Shown one piece after another: positions 54,770-64,000 of a stretch of DNA of 64,000 bases. Every line of letters begins with the position of its first letter. Position 1 is the first letter of the stretch. Where the stretch lies: positions 343,373,371-343,437,370 of the forward strand of contig OZ024743.1 of NCBI GenBank assembly GCA_964016885.1. The letters run 5' to 3'. This stretch comes from Eledone cirrhosa. Its lineage: Eukaryota; Mollusca; Cephalopoda; Octopoda; Eledonidae. The notes below the pieces were generated by a model, which was given only the letters and a program-made list of their open reading frames with translations, was not told where the DNA came from and made no database searches. The position numbers were made by a program, and so were the translations under genes.

Positions 54770-55615
54770 AATGTGAGTTGTTAGAATGTAAGGACACTGT
54801 TTGACACTACGTCATTGAAACATCCTGAGGAGAGATCAACCTTGTAGCCAAGGAGCTAAGTCACTACAACCTGGACATTCTTGCTCTGTCGGAAACTCAT
54901 TTGCTGGGTGAAGGTCACATAATATAATACACTGTTGACTACACTTTCTTTTGGAAAAGTAGAGTGTAGAGGTTGGAGCGGCCTTTGCAATGAAATCAGA
55001 ACTTATGCGCAGAGAAGAATTCCCATCGGGTATAAACGAGTTATTGGTGACAATAAGAATTCCACTGCAAAAAAGTAAATACCGTACTTCCTTGCATCGA
55101 AGACGCTACTTTTTTTTCCTAAAATAAGTCTCAAAAATCTACCATGTGTCCTGGGGGCCAAAGGTTTATTTTTTTCTTCAAATTTTTGGTTGTCAAAATT
55201 AGGGTGCGTCCTTGAGGACAAAGTGTCTTTGGCCCCGAGAAATACAGTATCTGCCTCTGAAGAAGAGAAATCATTTTTCTACCAAGCTTTAAAAGCTGTA
55301 GTAAGCAGTATTCCCATTGCAGATAAAGTTGTCATCTTTGGTGACCTTAATGCTAGGGTTGGTAATGACGACAAAACATGGAGTGTGATTGGCAAGCATG
55401 GTATTAGTCATTGTAACAGTAACAGACTACTTTTGTCACAAATGTGTGAGGAGATGGGGTTATGCATCACTAACACTATATTCCAGCAAAATGATAAGTT
55501 TAAAACCAACTGGATGCATCTAGGATTTAAACAATGGCACTTGTTGGATTATATTCTTATGTGTGGAAGTGTGATATTTGTGGCATTCGCTTGGTCAGGA
55601 TCCTTCAGGTTCTGA
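54770..55615 (+). pseudogene. LINE-III endonuclease, split by MITE-2
   Basis: Before the MITE: NVRTLFDTTS, EERSTLVAKELSHYNLDILA then LSETHLLGEG (catalytic Glu region). After it (from 55248): SASEEEKSFFYQALKAVVSS, IPIADKVVIFGDLNARVGND (the GDxNAR motif of the endonuclease/exonuclease/phosphatase fold), ITNTIFQQNDKFK and HLLDYILMCG. Several stops lie in 54920-55075. Confidence 0.85.
55082..55247. mobile_element. MITE-2, copy 2, inside LINE-III
   Basis: Left end ccgtacttccttg, right end (reverse complement) ctgtatttctcgg, TA flanks (55080-55081, 55248-55249). Internally it is the reverse complement of 6627-6794 with modest divergence. Confidence 0.82.
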
Positions 55616-55947
55616 GTGTTGTATGGACCATCACTTGATTCATGCACAACTTAAACTTGTGTGTAAAGCATGGCTGTGCCCAAGATTAAATGCCTCATGT
55701 TTGAGGAAAAGTATTCTGGAAGAGTACAAAAACACCTCTCACCATCTTGAGTGTTAAGACAACTGGTCATCTTTTAAAGAGACACTTTACAGTGTTGGTG
55801 TTGATATTCTTGGTTATGTAACGAAAAGCCATCAGGACTGGTTCAAGGAGAATAAGGAGATAGAAAAGATCTTGCAGGAGAAGATATGGTTGAGCCCTCT
55901 AAATGACAGACATAATGCTGTGAAAAAAGGAAAGGCTGGGAGGTAAT

Positions 55948-57110
55948 TTGAAAGCAATCAAGGTGTGTAAAAGAGGGCTTCATCAGATGAAGGATGCATG
56001 GTGGAATAAGAAGGCCAATAAGATTCAGGCTACATCAGACTCCCATAACACAAAACAAATATACAATCTCTTGCATGAGGTTTATGGACCAGCTTCTTCC
56101 CTGATTGCACCTCTTCGCAATAAGGATGGAAATGAGCTTGTTTGTGATCTACGGGGTATCCTAAAAAGGTGGCAACAACATTTTGATGATCTTAATCTGC
56201 CTTCAAATGTTGATAAGGATTCTATAAACAGCCTTCCTGACAACCCTGTGAAGCATGCTTTGGCTAGTGCTCCTTCATTTGAGGTGGAGACAGCAGTGAC
56301 TAAACCAAATTGTGGCAAATCTCCCAGAATTACTGCAGAACTTTTAAAATCTGGAGGTGAGAACCTACTGAAATTACTTCCTTTCATCATACGTAACATC
56401 TGGAACAATGACACTGTTCCCTCTGATTGGCGAAATGCTCTGATGTTTTTCTTGTATAAGTGTAAGGGGAGTAAAGATAACTGCGGTAACTATCAAAGCA
56501 TATCTTTGCTCTCTGTGGTAGAGAAGGTTTTGTGTAGGATTTTGTTGGATTCGTTGCTTACACACATTGCTAGAGATGCTCTTTCGGAATCCCAATCTGT
56601 TTTTTTGTGAAGGACATAATATGGATGTCATGATCTTTTTTGCCAAACAATTTCAAAAGAAATGCTTAGAACAAGGTACAAATTGTACCAAGTTTTTGTT
56701 GATTTCACCAAGACTTTTGACATGAGACTTTGTACAGAACTTTGGAGAAGCTTGGGTGTCCTTAAAAATTTCTGAGTATTTTGAAAAAATTTCATGACAG
56801 CATGGCTACTCATTTAAATGTGGGTGGAAAGTTGTCTGAACGCAGCAATGGAGTGAAGCAGGGAGATATTCCTGCTCCTACACTGTTTGCTTTGTACTTA
56901 GCAATGGTATTTCAACTGGCTTTCAGGGAATGTAGGCAGGTGTTTATGTCCATCATGGGACAAGAAATGTCTTCAATATCAGATGTTTTAAGACAATGAC
57001 AAACGTAGTTTTGATATTGGCGAGGGATTTGAATGCTAATGACTGAGACAGTGTGGCTCACACAGAAGAGGATATGTAACACCTGATGGATGCTATCGAG
57101 AAATATAAAT
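55948..57110 (+). pseudogene. LINE-III reverse transcriptase, broken
   Basis: ORF 55948-56610 (220 codons) carries the RT N-terminal region: MKDAWWNKKANKIQATSD, IYNLLHEVYGP, LRGILKRWQQHFDDL, then KPNCGKSPRITAELLKSGGE and GNYQSISLLSVVEKVLCRIL. After a frame break at 56610, motif A (VFVDFTKTFD, about 56692), then motif B in ORF 56781-56999 (NGVKQGDIPAPTLFALYLA), and a decayed motif C region with AHTEEDM at about 57058. No thumb region follows. Confidence 0.85.
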
Positions 57111-58903
57111 GCAGATAAGCTATATAGACAGACGGTAAAGAAAAGTAATGAAAGAGAATGATATACACAGAAAGATAGATAACTAAGAAATAAATGGATT
57201 AAGTGAGAGAAACAAAGAAAAACAGATAAGACATAAAAGAAGAAAGATATTAAAAAAAAAACATATAAAGCGATAACGACTTCGATAAGAAACCACCGAG
57301 TAGAGAGAAATTAAGATAGACAGACTGGGTTAAAAGAAGAGCATAATACGGTGAAGGGGTGGGAAAACAGAGATTCGCATTGAAACGGAAAAGGGACGGA
57401 TAAGTAAATTAATTTGAATAGCAATTTGGAGTAAGGATATAGTGTTGGAATGAAAGGAAACCCCACGCCGGATGAGCGTCTGGGCGACTGGAAGTTAGGG
57501 GTACATTATAATTCTATATGGTTTAGGAATGTTGTAAATCTGACATCCTTAAACCCCTCTCCCCCCAATAACATATGTCGTTAAGAAGTCATAACGGATA
57601 TAAGAGGTCGGAATTCAGAGATCAAAACGGAAAGAAAGAATGAAAAGGCGGAGAATGGCAGAGAAGAGAAGAACGAGAAACAAAGAAAGAAAAAAATGTA
57701 AGTGAGAAATAGTGAGGTGATAATAAAAACAAATTTTAGAATAGGAGACAAAGGGTGAAAGTGCGTTGTGATCTGGAAGCAAGAGTGTGTGGAGAATCTA
57801 AAATAAAAAGGCTGAAGAAGAAAGACAAAAGAGATGCGAGAAAATACAGAGAAAAAGTTTGGTAGCGCAAACGTGAAAGAAAAAAAGAATGGATATACAG
57901 AGTGAAATAAACAAAACGATAGATAGAAGATAAAATAAAAAAGTTTCGGGTGAGAAAGTAATGAAGACAGGCGCTGATAGGAAGAAGAAAAGGGAACTTA
58001 AATGGGGAGGAAGAGTGTGAAATAGGTCGTGCTTTTTTTTTCTTTTCTTTTTTTGTACAGTTCTCACTGCTGAGTAAGCAATATTTACGCGCCGGTTCTA
58101 ACTTAAGCAAGGAATATGCCAATAGATATTTACAGCATGTTTTGTTTATCTTAGACGAGTGGCTAATTAATACTGTTGAATGTATTTCAATATTATTCAT
58201 ATATTCTTTTTTTTTTCACCCCATTTTTATTTTATATGTCAAACTGAAAAAGCAATTGTAAAAACCGCCTTTATTTTTAGAAAAAATTCTATTACATTAA
58301 TTTTTTTAATTCTTTTTTTTTTACCGACGCAAACTTTCACTGGTTTATTTGAGCACTAGTTTTGTTTTTGTGTGTGTGTGTAGGCTGGGAGATCTTTGTT
58401 AAAATAAAGCTTTGTTGCCGGGTTTTAAACAGCTACAACTGTATAGAATTATACACTAAATCTTTGAGGAAAATCGCGAATCTTCCTATTCTACGTATTG
58501 ATTGAATTTGCAAAACGAACTATTTCATTCCTCGAAAAGTAACGTCCACAAAGTGTATGTGTTGTAGTTACTTAACCCCTTGTGTGAGCAGACGTTTCAG
58601 CTATTACAACGAAGACTTCTTTTAAAATATTTTATCTAATACTATATATGATAAAATTATATATCAATAAAAGATTTGAGGACATATTCAGTTGGTTCGG
58701 GTTTATTTAAAATTCGTTATATATATCAGTTAAGATAGCCAGAGTTCTTCAGACGGCAAAACCTATAAAACAATTAAACCCAGTAACTTCTTCAAGAAAA
58801 AATTTTCTTTTCTTGATATAGAGGACCAGCCGGGCACATAGCGTTGATTTTTCGGCGGCCGGCTTACATTTAAAACTATTGTTCGAGGCAAAGAAAAACG
58901 TAA
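57111..58903. other. Purine-rich then AT-rich intergenic DNA, no gene seen
   Basis: 57110-58020 is strongly purine-biased (gaaagaaag, agagaaacaaag), which makes the minus-strand ORFs at 57736-58200 Phe/Leu/Ser-rich and not credible. 58020-58890 is AT-rich. Confidence 0.55.
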
Positions 58904-59080
58904 GAAATCCCAAACAATATAAAATATTTGGTGGGTTGCCTTACAGACGAATCAGGTGATGCCCGTGAAGGTGCTTGGTTGTTCCAGCGCTTTGGTTTCG
59001 TCCTCATTCGCGGTAATGCTGCAAGTTGGCTTGCCGAAAAAGTATTAGAGGGAGACTCCGGCACCCCTTGTGGTGTGTGA
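58904..59080 (+). CDS. Small coding-like segment without ATG
   Basis: An open frame of 58 codons bounded by stops includes DESGDAREGAWLFQRFGF, then VLIRGNAASWLAEKVLEGD and ends SGTPCGV. It is protein-like and GC-richer than its surroundings. A cag preceded by pyrimidines (ttgccttacag, 58936-58946) could be a splice acceptor. The pattern LFQR...RGNA resembles, from memory, a short peptide that recurs in predicted mollusc proteins and is probably repeat-encoded. This is uncertain and no product is claimed. Confidence 0.3.
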   Translation, partial: EIPNNIKYLVGCLTDESGDAREGAWLFQRFGFVLIRGNAASWLAEKVLEGDSGTPCGV

Positions 59081-59639
59081 TTGATTGACACACTTGTTGA
59101 ATTAATAATTTCCCATTTTGATTTTATATTTTTATGTGAAATATTCATTGTATATATTATTTGTGGGTATATTTTCATTCTGTAAGAATTATAAATAAAT
59201 CAATGACTAATATAAGCATTTTTACATTTATAATCGAATAATTATATTCTTTTGAGCATTTAGTTTGGATATAATCATAACACGAACTTAGAAAATTCCT
59301 AAGGTTTACATTATCCAAACCCTCGAGGAAAATGCTTTAACTATTTGTCATAACCAGATATTCTGGTAGTTTATACCAAATTAAGATTATTTTATTCGTA
59401 ATAAAGTATTTAAGTATATCTAACCTGGAGCGTTTAACAAAAATCTTTTCAGTATTAGTAATTTTTATAATCCATTGAATTATTAAAAATTATATTAAAA
59501 AAACAAACAAAAATGTAACTATGCCACTTTTTATTCAATCTTCATGAGACTTGTTTTAAAATACTTAAATATCTAACTATTTTTTTTAGTAAAACTACGT
59601 TCTATTTGCTTAACATTTCTAAATTATTTGTGCTAACAC
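59081..59639. other. AT-rich spacer, no gene seen
   Basis: No repeat or ORF recognised. Confidence 0.5.
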
Positions 59640-60843
59640 TCACTTTCATAACTTCATCCATTAGTTTTTCGCTTCTGTAGTTGCTCCTTTCTAGACCATG
59701 ACCTTTCGCTTGTAGAAAGATAATACTACAAAGCCAGTCATTGTGTATGACTCCTTGGATAACCTGACTAATAACGAGTTCGACTCCTACTTCACCAGGT
59801 CATTTAAGTGACTGTCCACCAGCTTTTCCATCTCCTTGAATGCAGTTTTGAGCCTATAACTGTTAACTTCCATAACCATTCTCTGTTAAGTTTACACCCA
59901 TTCTCTACATTTATCAACCTCTAGTAATAACATTTCCAGGTCTCTTTCTTTTGAGCATCATTAAGGTTAAGTGCTCCGATGTCATTCGGAACACTTTTCC
60001 TCAACGGCATCTTGATTCACACCGATACAATGCTTTGCAATGCAGAACATCTTCCGCCTCTGATCCCCATGTCGCAGAATGTTGGCAAACCTGTTTTCAG
60101 CTTCTTTATGTGTTATGTAAAAGCTGGTGTCTAACTTCTCTTTTAGCGATTTGATATTGTTCTTTGCTGTTACCATTTTTACAGTCTTTCTACACCTGTC
60201 TCTTAGCTTTAATGGCTCTGTCTACAATGCTGTTCCACAACTATATCACCCTTTGTCCGGTTGGCACCTTGCTCCAGCCACTAGTCTTGTCAGTGGCCTA
60301 CAGTAGGTTGTCTTGTAAAAACTTCCAATAGTACTCTACGTCATATGAGTTCATCTCCTCCCTCTGATCATATGCATCACATAGCATATTCCGATACCAA
60401 TATTTAACAGAAAGGTCCTTTAGTTTCCACACTCCCTCTTCTGAATATCCTGTGTTTTTATTTTGTCTAGTTCTTATGTTGTCACTAATAACTGGGTATT
60501 GCATTTCTCTCTTGGAAAAGACTTAGCATTCACAATCACATATCTATCTTGATTTCTAATGAGCATGAAATCTTATATTCACCTGAATGATAGGTGATCA
60601 AGTGGTAAGCCGGTTCTCTGAAGTTATTGTTACAAATGGTTATTTGCATCATTGAATTCCAGGAGCATTGGTTGCTCTTCATTTCTTGAACCATATTCAT
60701 AACCACCAGGCACTCCAAAGTAACTACCTGGGTGCTGCCCAATATGTCCATTGAAGTCACCAGCCAGGATAATGAAATCACTGTTATAGAAAATTATTCT
60801 TTACCTAACCCAGTGCATAAGTGGAGATAACAGTTGTCATTCT
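59640..60843 (-). mobile_element. LINE-I copy (minus), RT N-terminal to endonuclease part
   Basis: It aligns with 48741-50160 of the other minus copy (cattagtttttcgcttctgt / tccattagttttaatcctct, and ccagccaggataatgaaatc / gcctgccaggatgatgaggt). It stops at the LTR element and resumes at 63660. Confidence 0.8.
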
Positions 60844-61050
60844 TGTGGGAGGGGGGATTGCCGGAAGTGGGGGAACGCCTGACTGGAAGCAGAAGGACAG
60901 GGGCGACTCGAGGGATAAGGCCGTGAACAGCCCTCTTAGCTACAGGCCCAGCAAGGTGACGGATGTGTGAAGACAGATGCGAGTGGAAAGTACCCCACGT
61001 TGACGGTGGAACCTGCGATAGAGAGACGCGTCCGAATGCCTCCGGCTACA
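60844..61050 (+). repeat. Left LTR (207 bp)
   Basis: It starts tgtgggaggggggattgccg and ends ccgaatgcctccggctaca. Compared with the right LTR it has about ten extra bases near the start. No clear TGG-type primer-binding site follows at 61051. Confidence 0.92.
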
Positions 61051-61199
61051 AGCTATTTCGGCGTTTAATGAATTTTCCTATCTTTCGGCATTCTTACACC
61101 CGGCACGGTAGCCTTTTAGTTTACCTTTTTTTTAAAAATCTTTTTTTGTTCTTTTTCGTGAGGTATCGTTGTTGATTTTTTTCAGATCTCGCAGGGGAG

Positions 61200-61560
61200 A
61201 TGGCGGCGAAACTGAGATTGAATAGCGATGAGCATGAGCGAGCTCGTCGCACAGACCCGTGTAATAACATAGGACACGAGGTGGAGTGTTGCAGCGCTGG
61301 CAGCGACGGAAGCCCATGGCAGTCGACAGCGACCGACGTATAACGAAAGGAGACCAGCCGCTGTGAATAGTCGTCCGCGTGCGTTTGGAGGCCGGTGCTT
61401 CAGGTGCCAGGGCCCGCATATGGCAAGGGACTGCAGAGAGCCGAAGCCAGCCATAGTCTGCTATCGCTGCAAGCGACCAGGCTACATCGCTAATAATTGC
61501 GACCAGGCAAATGGTCTAAGGGGGACTATTGCACCGGTAGCCACCCCCGGAAGCGAGTAG
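61200..61560 (+). pseudogene. Gag remnant with two CCHC zinc knuckles
   Basis: A start at 61200 (MAAKLRLNSDEHERAR) runs to a stop near 61340. In another frame 61363-61560 encodes two knuckles, CFRCQGPHMARDC and CYRCKRPGYIANNC, both C-x2-C-x4-H-x4-C. These bind nucleic acid in gag. The capsid part is mostly lost. Confidence 0.85.
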
Positions 61561-61729
61561 AGGCGCCTTTGCAGTTGCTGCCCGTAGTGGAAGGGGTAGG
61601 GGTCCACCGCGAGCACTTGTGACCATGAAGGTGGTTAAAAAGTGGAGCGGGATGGGCAGTCGACGGCAGGGAGATTAGATGCTGAGGTACCAGCGAGTTG
61701 TCAATAGTGGTACGGGGAAAATTAGGCTT

Positions 61730-62115
61730 CGGCGATCGTTATTGACCAGGTGGTGAACGGAATCGATGTAGTAATGGGCATGAAAGCGATTGGCTGGGAG
61801 AATCCATGAAGAAAATATCATACAGGACAAGGATTTCAGGGCGGTGTTCGATGGGCAGTGGTGGGTAGTTGAGTGGTACTGGATGGGAGATCCACCAGCG
61901 CTGAAGAATAGAGTAAGGCTGCTATCAGCATACCCTGAAAGGAAATGCCAGAAGCGAGTTTGATGGAGAGGTACAGAGATGGATCGAGGAGGGTATACTT
62001 ATTCCTTGGAAGGAGGAAGAGAAGTGTGGAGAGTTTCCGCTGATGGCAGTGGTGCAGCCCACGAAGAACAAGGTTAGGCCGGTGCTGGACTTTCGTGAGC
62101 TGAACGAACACATGT
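61730..62115 (+). pseudogene. Protease end and RT N-terminal fragment
   Basis: VIDQVVNGIDVVMGMKAIGW at about 61736 looks like the end of the retroviral-type protease. WIEEGILIPWKEEEKCGEF, then MAVVQPTKN and KVRPVLDFRELNEH (about 61975-62110), is the finger start of the RT. The catalytic YxDD region should follow but the sequence jumps within about 70 bp to RNase H. Confidence 0.8.
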
Positions 62116-62222
62116 CATGCCACACAAGTGGTGAGGACAGTGGCCATGATGCAGGAAATCGTGGAGAAGGTAAAAGCGGATAACCCAGCTGGTACGTCCC
62201 CAAATCGGAGAGCAGGACCGTA

Positions 62223-62570
62223 TGGTGTGATGCCAGCAGCATAGCACTAGGGGTCACTCTGGAGATAGGGGGTGTCGAGGTTGAGGACGCAGTTTGGCTC
62301 TGGAAGGAGGACTACAACCACATGGCCGAACTGAATGCTGTGCTGAGAGGGGTGAATCTCGCCCTGAGATGGGGGCTGCACACTATAGAAATTCGAACTG
62401 ACTCGGCCACTGTACTTGGATGGGTGAGATCAGTGCTTACCAGTGAGAGGAGGGTGCGAACGAGAGGGGCAGCAGAAATGTTGATAAAGCACCGCCTGGG
62501 AACTCTGGAAGAGCTGTCTACTGAGTTTGGCCTGGAGTTGAGTGTAGCTTTTGTACCCTCAGAAAAACAG
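62223..62570 (+). pseudogene. RNase H domain
   Basis: One frame: WCDASSIALGVTLEIGG (first catalytic Asp), then AELNAVLRGVNLALRWG (catalytic Glu helix) and IEIRTDSATVLGWV (second catalytic Asp). A frameshift follows at about 62570 after VAFVPSEK. Confidence 0.85.
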
Positions 62571-63440
62571 GGCAGACGTATTAACCAGGATGAAGAAAGT
62601 CTGCCTGGAAATGCCAGGGGACGCAGAGGAGGGGATAGCGGCAGTGTGTCGGCTGAGTGATTTGGAGTTGAGGGGACTGCACACCATGCACCACATGGGA
62701 GTAAATAGGACCCTGTTCCTAGCCAGAAGAATCGACTCTGACGTTAACAGACAGTGTCCAGAGAGTGGTCGGAGGTTGCGACAGATGCCAGTCTATTGAC
62801 CCTGACCCGGGTGTGCACGAGACAGGAAGCATCCCGGTGGAGCACAACTGGAAGCGATTAATGGTGGACGTGACACACTACCGACAAGGAACGTATCTTT
62901 TGATGGTCGATTGTGGGTCGGGACGGATGGCGATATGGAGGGAAATGAAAACAGGGACTGCGGAGGAAATCGTGTGAACGCTGAGAGAGATGTTTCGCTT
63001 GGAGGCACTGAGGGAAATGCCTAACAAGTGGAAGGTGAACCGCTTCTTCAGAGCGGCATACAGGCCGAGCAGAAATGGGATTGTGGAGAAACACCATCGC
63101 ATGATCAAGGCTATGGCGGAAAGGGGGCATATTTCGCCAATGGAGGCAGTGTTCTGGTACAACATGTCTCCTCGGGTGGGACAGGGCAATATATAGATAT
63201 GAATGGCGACACCCATGCACAGTACCACAGCAGCCAGTGGAGAGAGAGAGCCCATCCGTACGAGTGGGTGAAGAGGTATGGGTCAGGCCCCCGAATGCGC
63301 ATTGCACATCTCAATGGGGAAAGTACCCCAAACAGTGCAGAGATCGCAACGGAGTCGCTGCCAATCTAGGTAGATGGCGCAGTGTGATGGGGGGATTGAT
63401 CCTTGAGATCGGGTGCCGTGTGGGGCTGCGGTGAGATAGA
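62571..63440 (+). pseudogene. Integrase, with frameshifts, a stop and a missing central Asp
   Basis: The zinc-binding part is LHTMHHMGVNRTLFLARRI and, after a frameshift near 62760, GGCDRCQS (HHCC). The core begins KRLMVDVTHYRQGTYLLMVD (first Asp). A TGA at 62975-62977 interrupts EEIV/TLREMF. The segment with the second catalytic Asp is deleted: REMP is followed directly by NKWKVNRFFRAAYRPS. GIVEKHHRMIKA contains the Glu. The C-terminus (VRVGEEVWVRPPNA) is in another frame. Confidence 0.85.
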
Positions 63441-63457
63441 GGGGGGTGTAGAGCTGC
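63440..63457 (+). promoter_or_regulatory. Possible polypurine tract
   Basis: gagatagaggggggtg lies a few bases upstream of the right LTR, the expected place for the plus-strand primer. Confidence 0.5.
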
Positions 63458-63654
63458 TGTGGGAGGGGGATGCCTGACCGGAAGCAGGAGGATGGGGGCG
63501 ACTTGAGGGAGCAGGCCATGAACAGCCCTCTCTTAGCTACAGGCCCTGCAAGGTGACGGACATGTGAAGACAGCCACGAGTGAAAAGTTCTCCACATGGA
63601 CGGTGGTACCAGCGATAGAGAGACACAAGGTAAGTCCGAATGCCTCCGGCTACA
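63458..63654 (+). repeat. Right LTR (197 bp)
   Basis: It starts tgtgggagggggatgcctga and ends tgcctccggctaca. Many point differences from the left LTR, so the insertion is not recent. Confidence 0.92.
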
Positions 63655-63659
63655 ATTCT

Positions 63660-63800
63660 ATAACGTATGACTATTCTGAATTTGATAATTTTATCTTAAT
63701 TACCTTAACTCTACTTTTCAGCTGGTAAAATGTCCACTTCACGTAGCCCATCATCATTTCCTACTGAAAAGAGCTTTTAACTGTGTTCTTTGCCTGTAAG
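63660..63800 (-). mobile_element. LINE-I copy (minus), continuation beyond the LTR element
   Basis: Minus-strand codons VDILPAEK and KIIKFRIVI match the endonuclease segment AEKWIDKVIE...RIIKLRI of the copy at 48470-50345, and join in register with the segment left of the LTR element. Confidence 0.75.
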
Positions 63801-64000
63801 GAGTCTGGCTGATGCTATCCTCTTGTATGCAACACACAGCCACTAGTCTCTTCTAAACATCTACCTCATCTACCTTTCAGCAAGCCAATGTTAAGATTGT
63901 TAGCCCTGAAATGTGTTACATTACAGTAATGGGGTGTCCATTGGTTAATGGGTTGACTTTTGGTACCAGTTTCTTATATCCAAAAGTAAATGTGTGATTA
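63801..64000. other. End of window, no gene seen
   Basis: Possibly more LINE-I sequence, but no codons could be matched. Confidence 0.4.

Larger units (their letters stand above)
54335..57110 (+). mobile_element. LINE-III, 5' region, endonuclease and RT, lacking its 3' end
   Basis: A third non-LTR family. The 5' non-coding part (54335-54750) matches 41270-41470 and R1. The endonuclease follows from about 54770 and is split by MITE-2. RT spans 55948-57110. The thumb and 3' UTR are missing after about 57110, the reverse of normal 5' truncation. Confidence 0.82.
60844..63654 (+). mobile_element. LTR retrotransposon, internally deleted, with 5-bp target duplication
   Basis: Two long terminal repeats (60844-61050 and 63458-63654) beginning tgtgggagggg and ending cctccggctaca, i.e. 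5'-TG...CA-3'. attct directly precedes the left LTR (60839-60843) and follows the right one (63655-63659). The domain order is gag zinc knuckles, protease end, RT start, RNase H, integrase, as in Ty3/gypsy-like elements. The internal region is only about 2.4 kb because most of the RT and the middle of integrase are gone. It cannot move without help from a complete relative. Confidence 0.9.

Noticed and set aside
57736..58200. 154-codon minus-strand ORF
   Set aside because: It is Phe/Leu/Ser-rich because the plus strand is purine-rich; no motif and no start context of note.
61132..61454. Minus-strand ORFs of 90-95 codons over gag
   Set aside because: The plus strand carries the two CCHC knuckles; the minus ORFs have no motif.
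62858..63307. 149-codon minus-strand ORF in the LTR element
   Set aside because: Shadow of integrase on the plus strand, which shows HHCC and GIVEKHH motifs.

Overview
This window is animal nuclear DNA, most probably from an octopus or close cephalopod relative. That reading rests on its composition: AT-rich sequence, many simple repeats, dense tRNA-derived SINEs of the kind described in octopus, and decayed non-LTR retrotransposons. No bacterial-style genes, rRNA or ordinary tRNA genes, or CRISPR arrays were seen. Family names for repeats (SINE-A to SINE-E, LINE-I to LINE-III, MITE-1, MITE-2, R1) are local labels; no database was searched.

One host gene can be supported. It lies on the minus strand and is a polypeptide N-acetylgalactosaminyltransferase closest in appearance to GALNT2. 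Its first coding exon (47438-47527) encodes the short cytosolic tail and Golgi membrane anchor. Its second coding exon (23278-23636) encodes the stem region up to the start of the catalytic domain. Both have canonical splice signals. The intron between them is about 23.8 kb, and the next intron runs off the left end, so it exceeds 23 kb. Positions 1-23277 are therefore intron 2, 23637-47437 are intron 1, and everything right of about 47.7 kb is upstream sequence. The catalytic and lectin domains are outside the window.

Nearly everything else is mobile DNA in layers. LINE-I has at least ten copies; its best copy is 1000-3038, with one reading frame broken by only two stops. LINE-II (51862-54230) has an inverted 5' part, the pattern expected from twin priming. 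LINE-III (54335-57110) is broken by a small TIR transposon. A short LTR retrotransposon (60844-63654) with matching LTRs and a 5-bp target duplication sits inside a LINE-I copy. A piggyBac-like MITE family (MITE-1, TTAA target) has eight copies. SINEs of several types often keep visible target duplications, and the 3' part of SINE-A matches the LINE-I 3' tail, a LINE-SINE partnership. There are also a 0.9-kb TIR element carrying an unexplained ORF, hAT transposase remains, long inverted repeats, and two near-identical copies of a 0.55-0.6 kb repeat flanking exon 2.

I found no convincing new multi-gene system. The best leads are the host-gene architecture, the LTR-in-LINE nest, the MITE-1 family with its nested insertions, the twin-primed LINE, the ORF-bearing TIR element, and long intronic hairpins that could form double-stranded RNA in a lineage known for heavy A-to-I editing.
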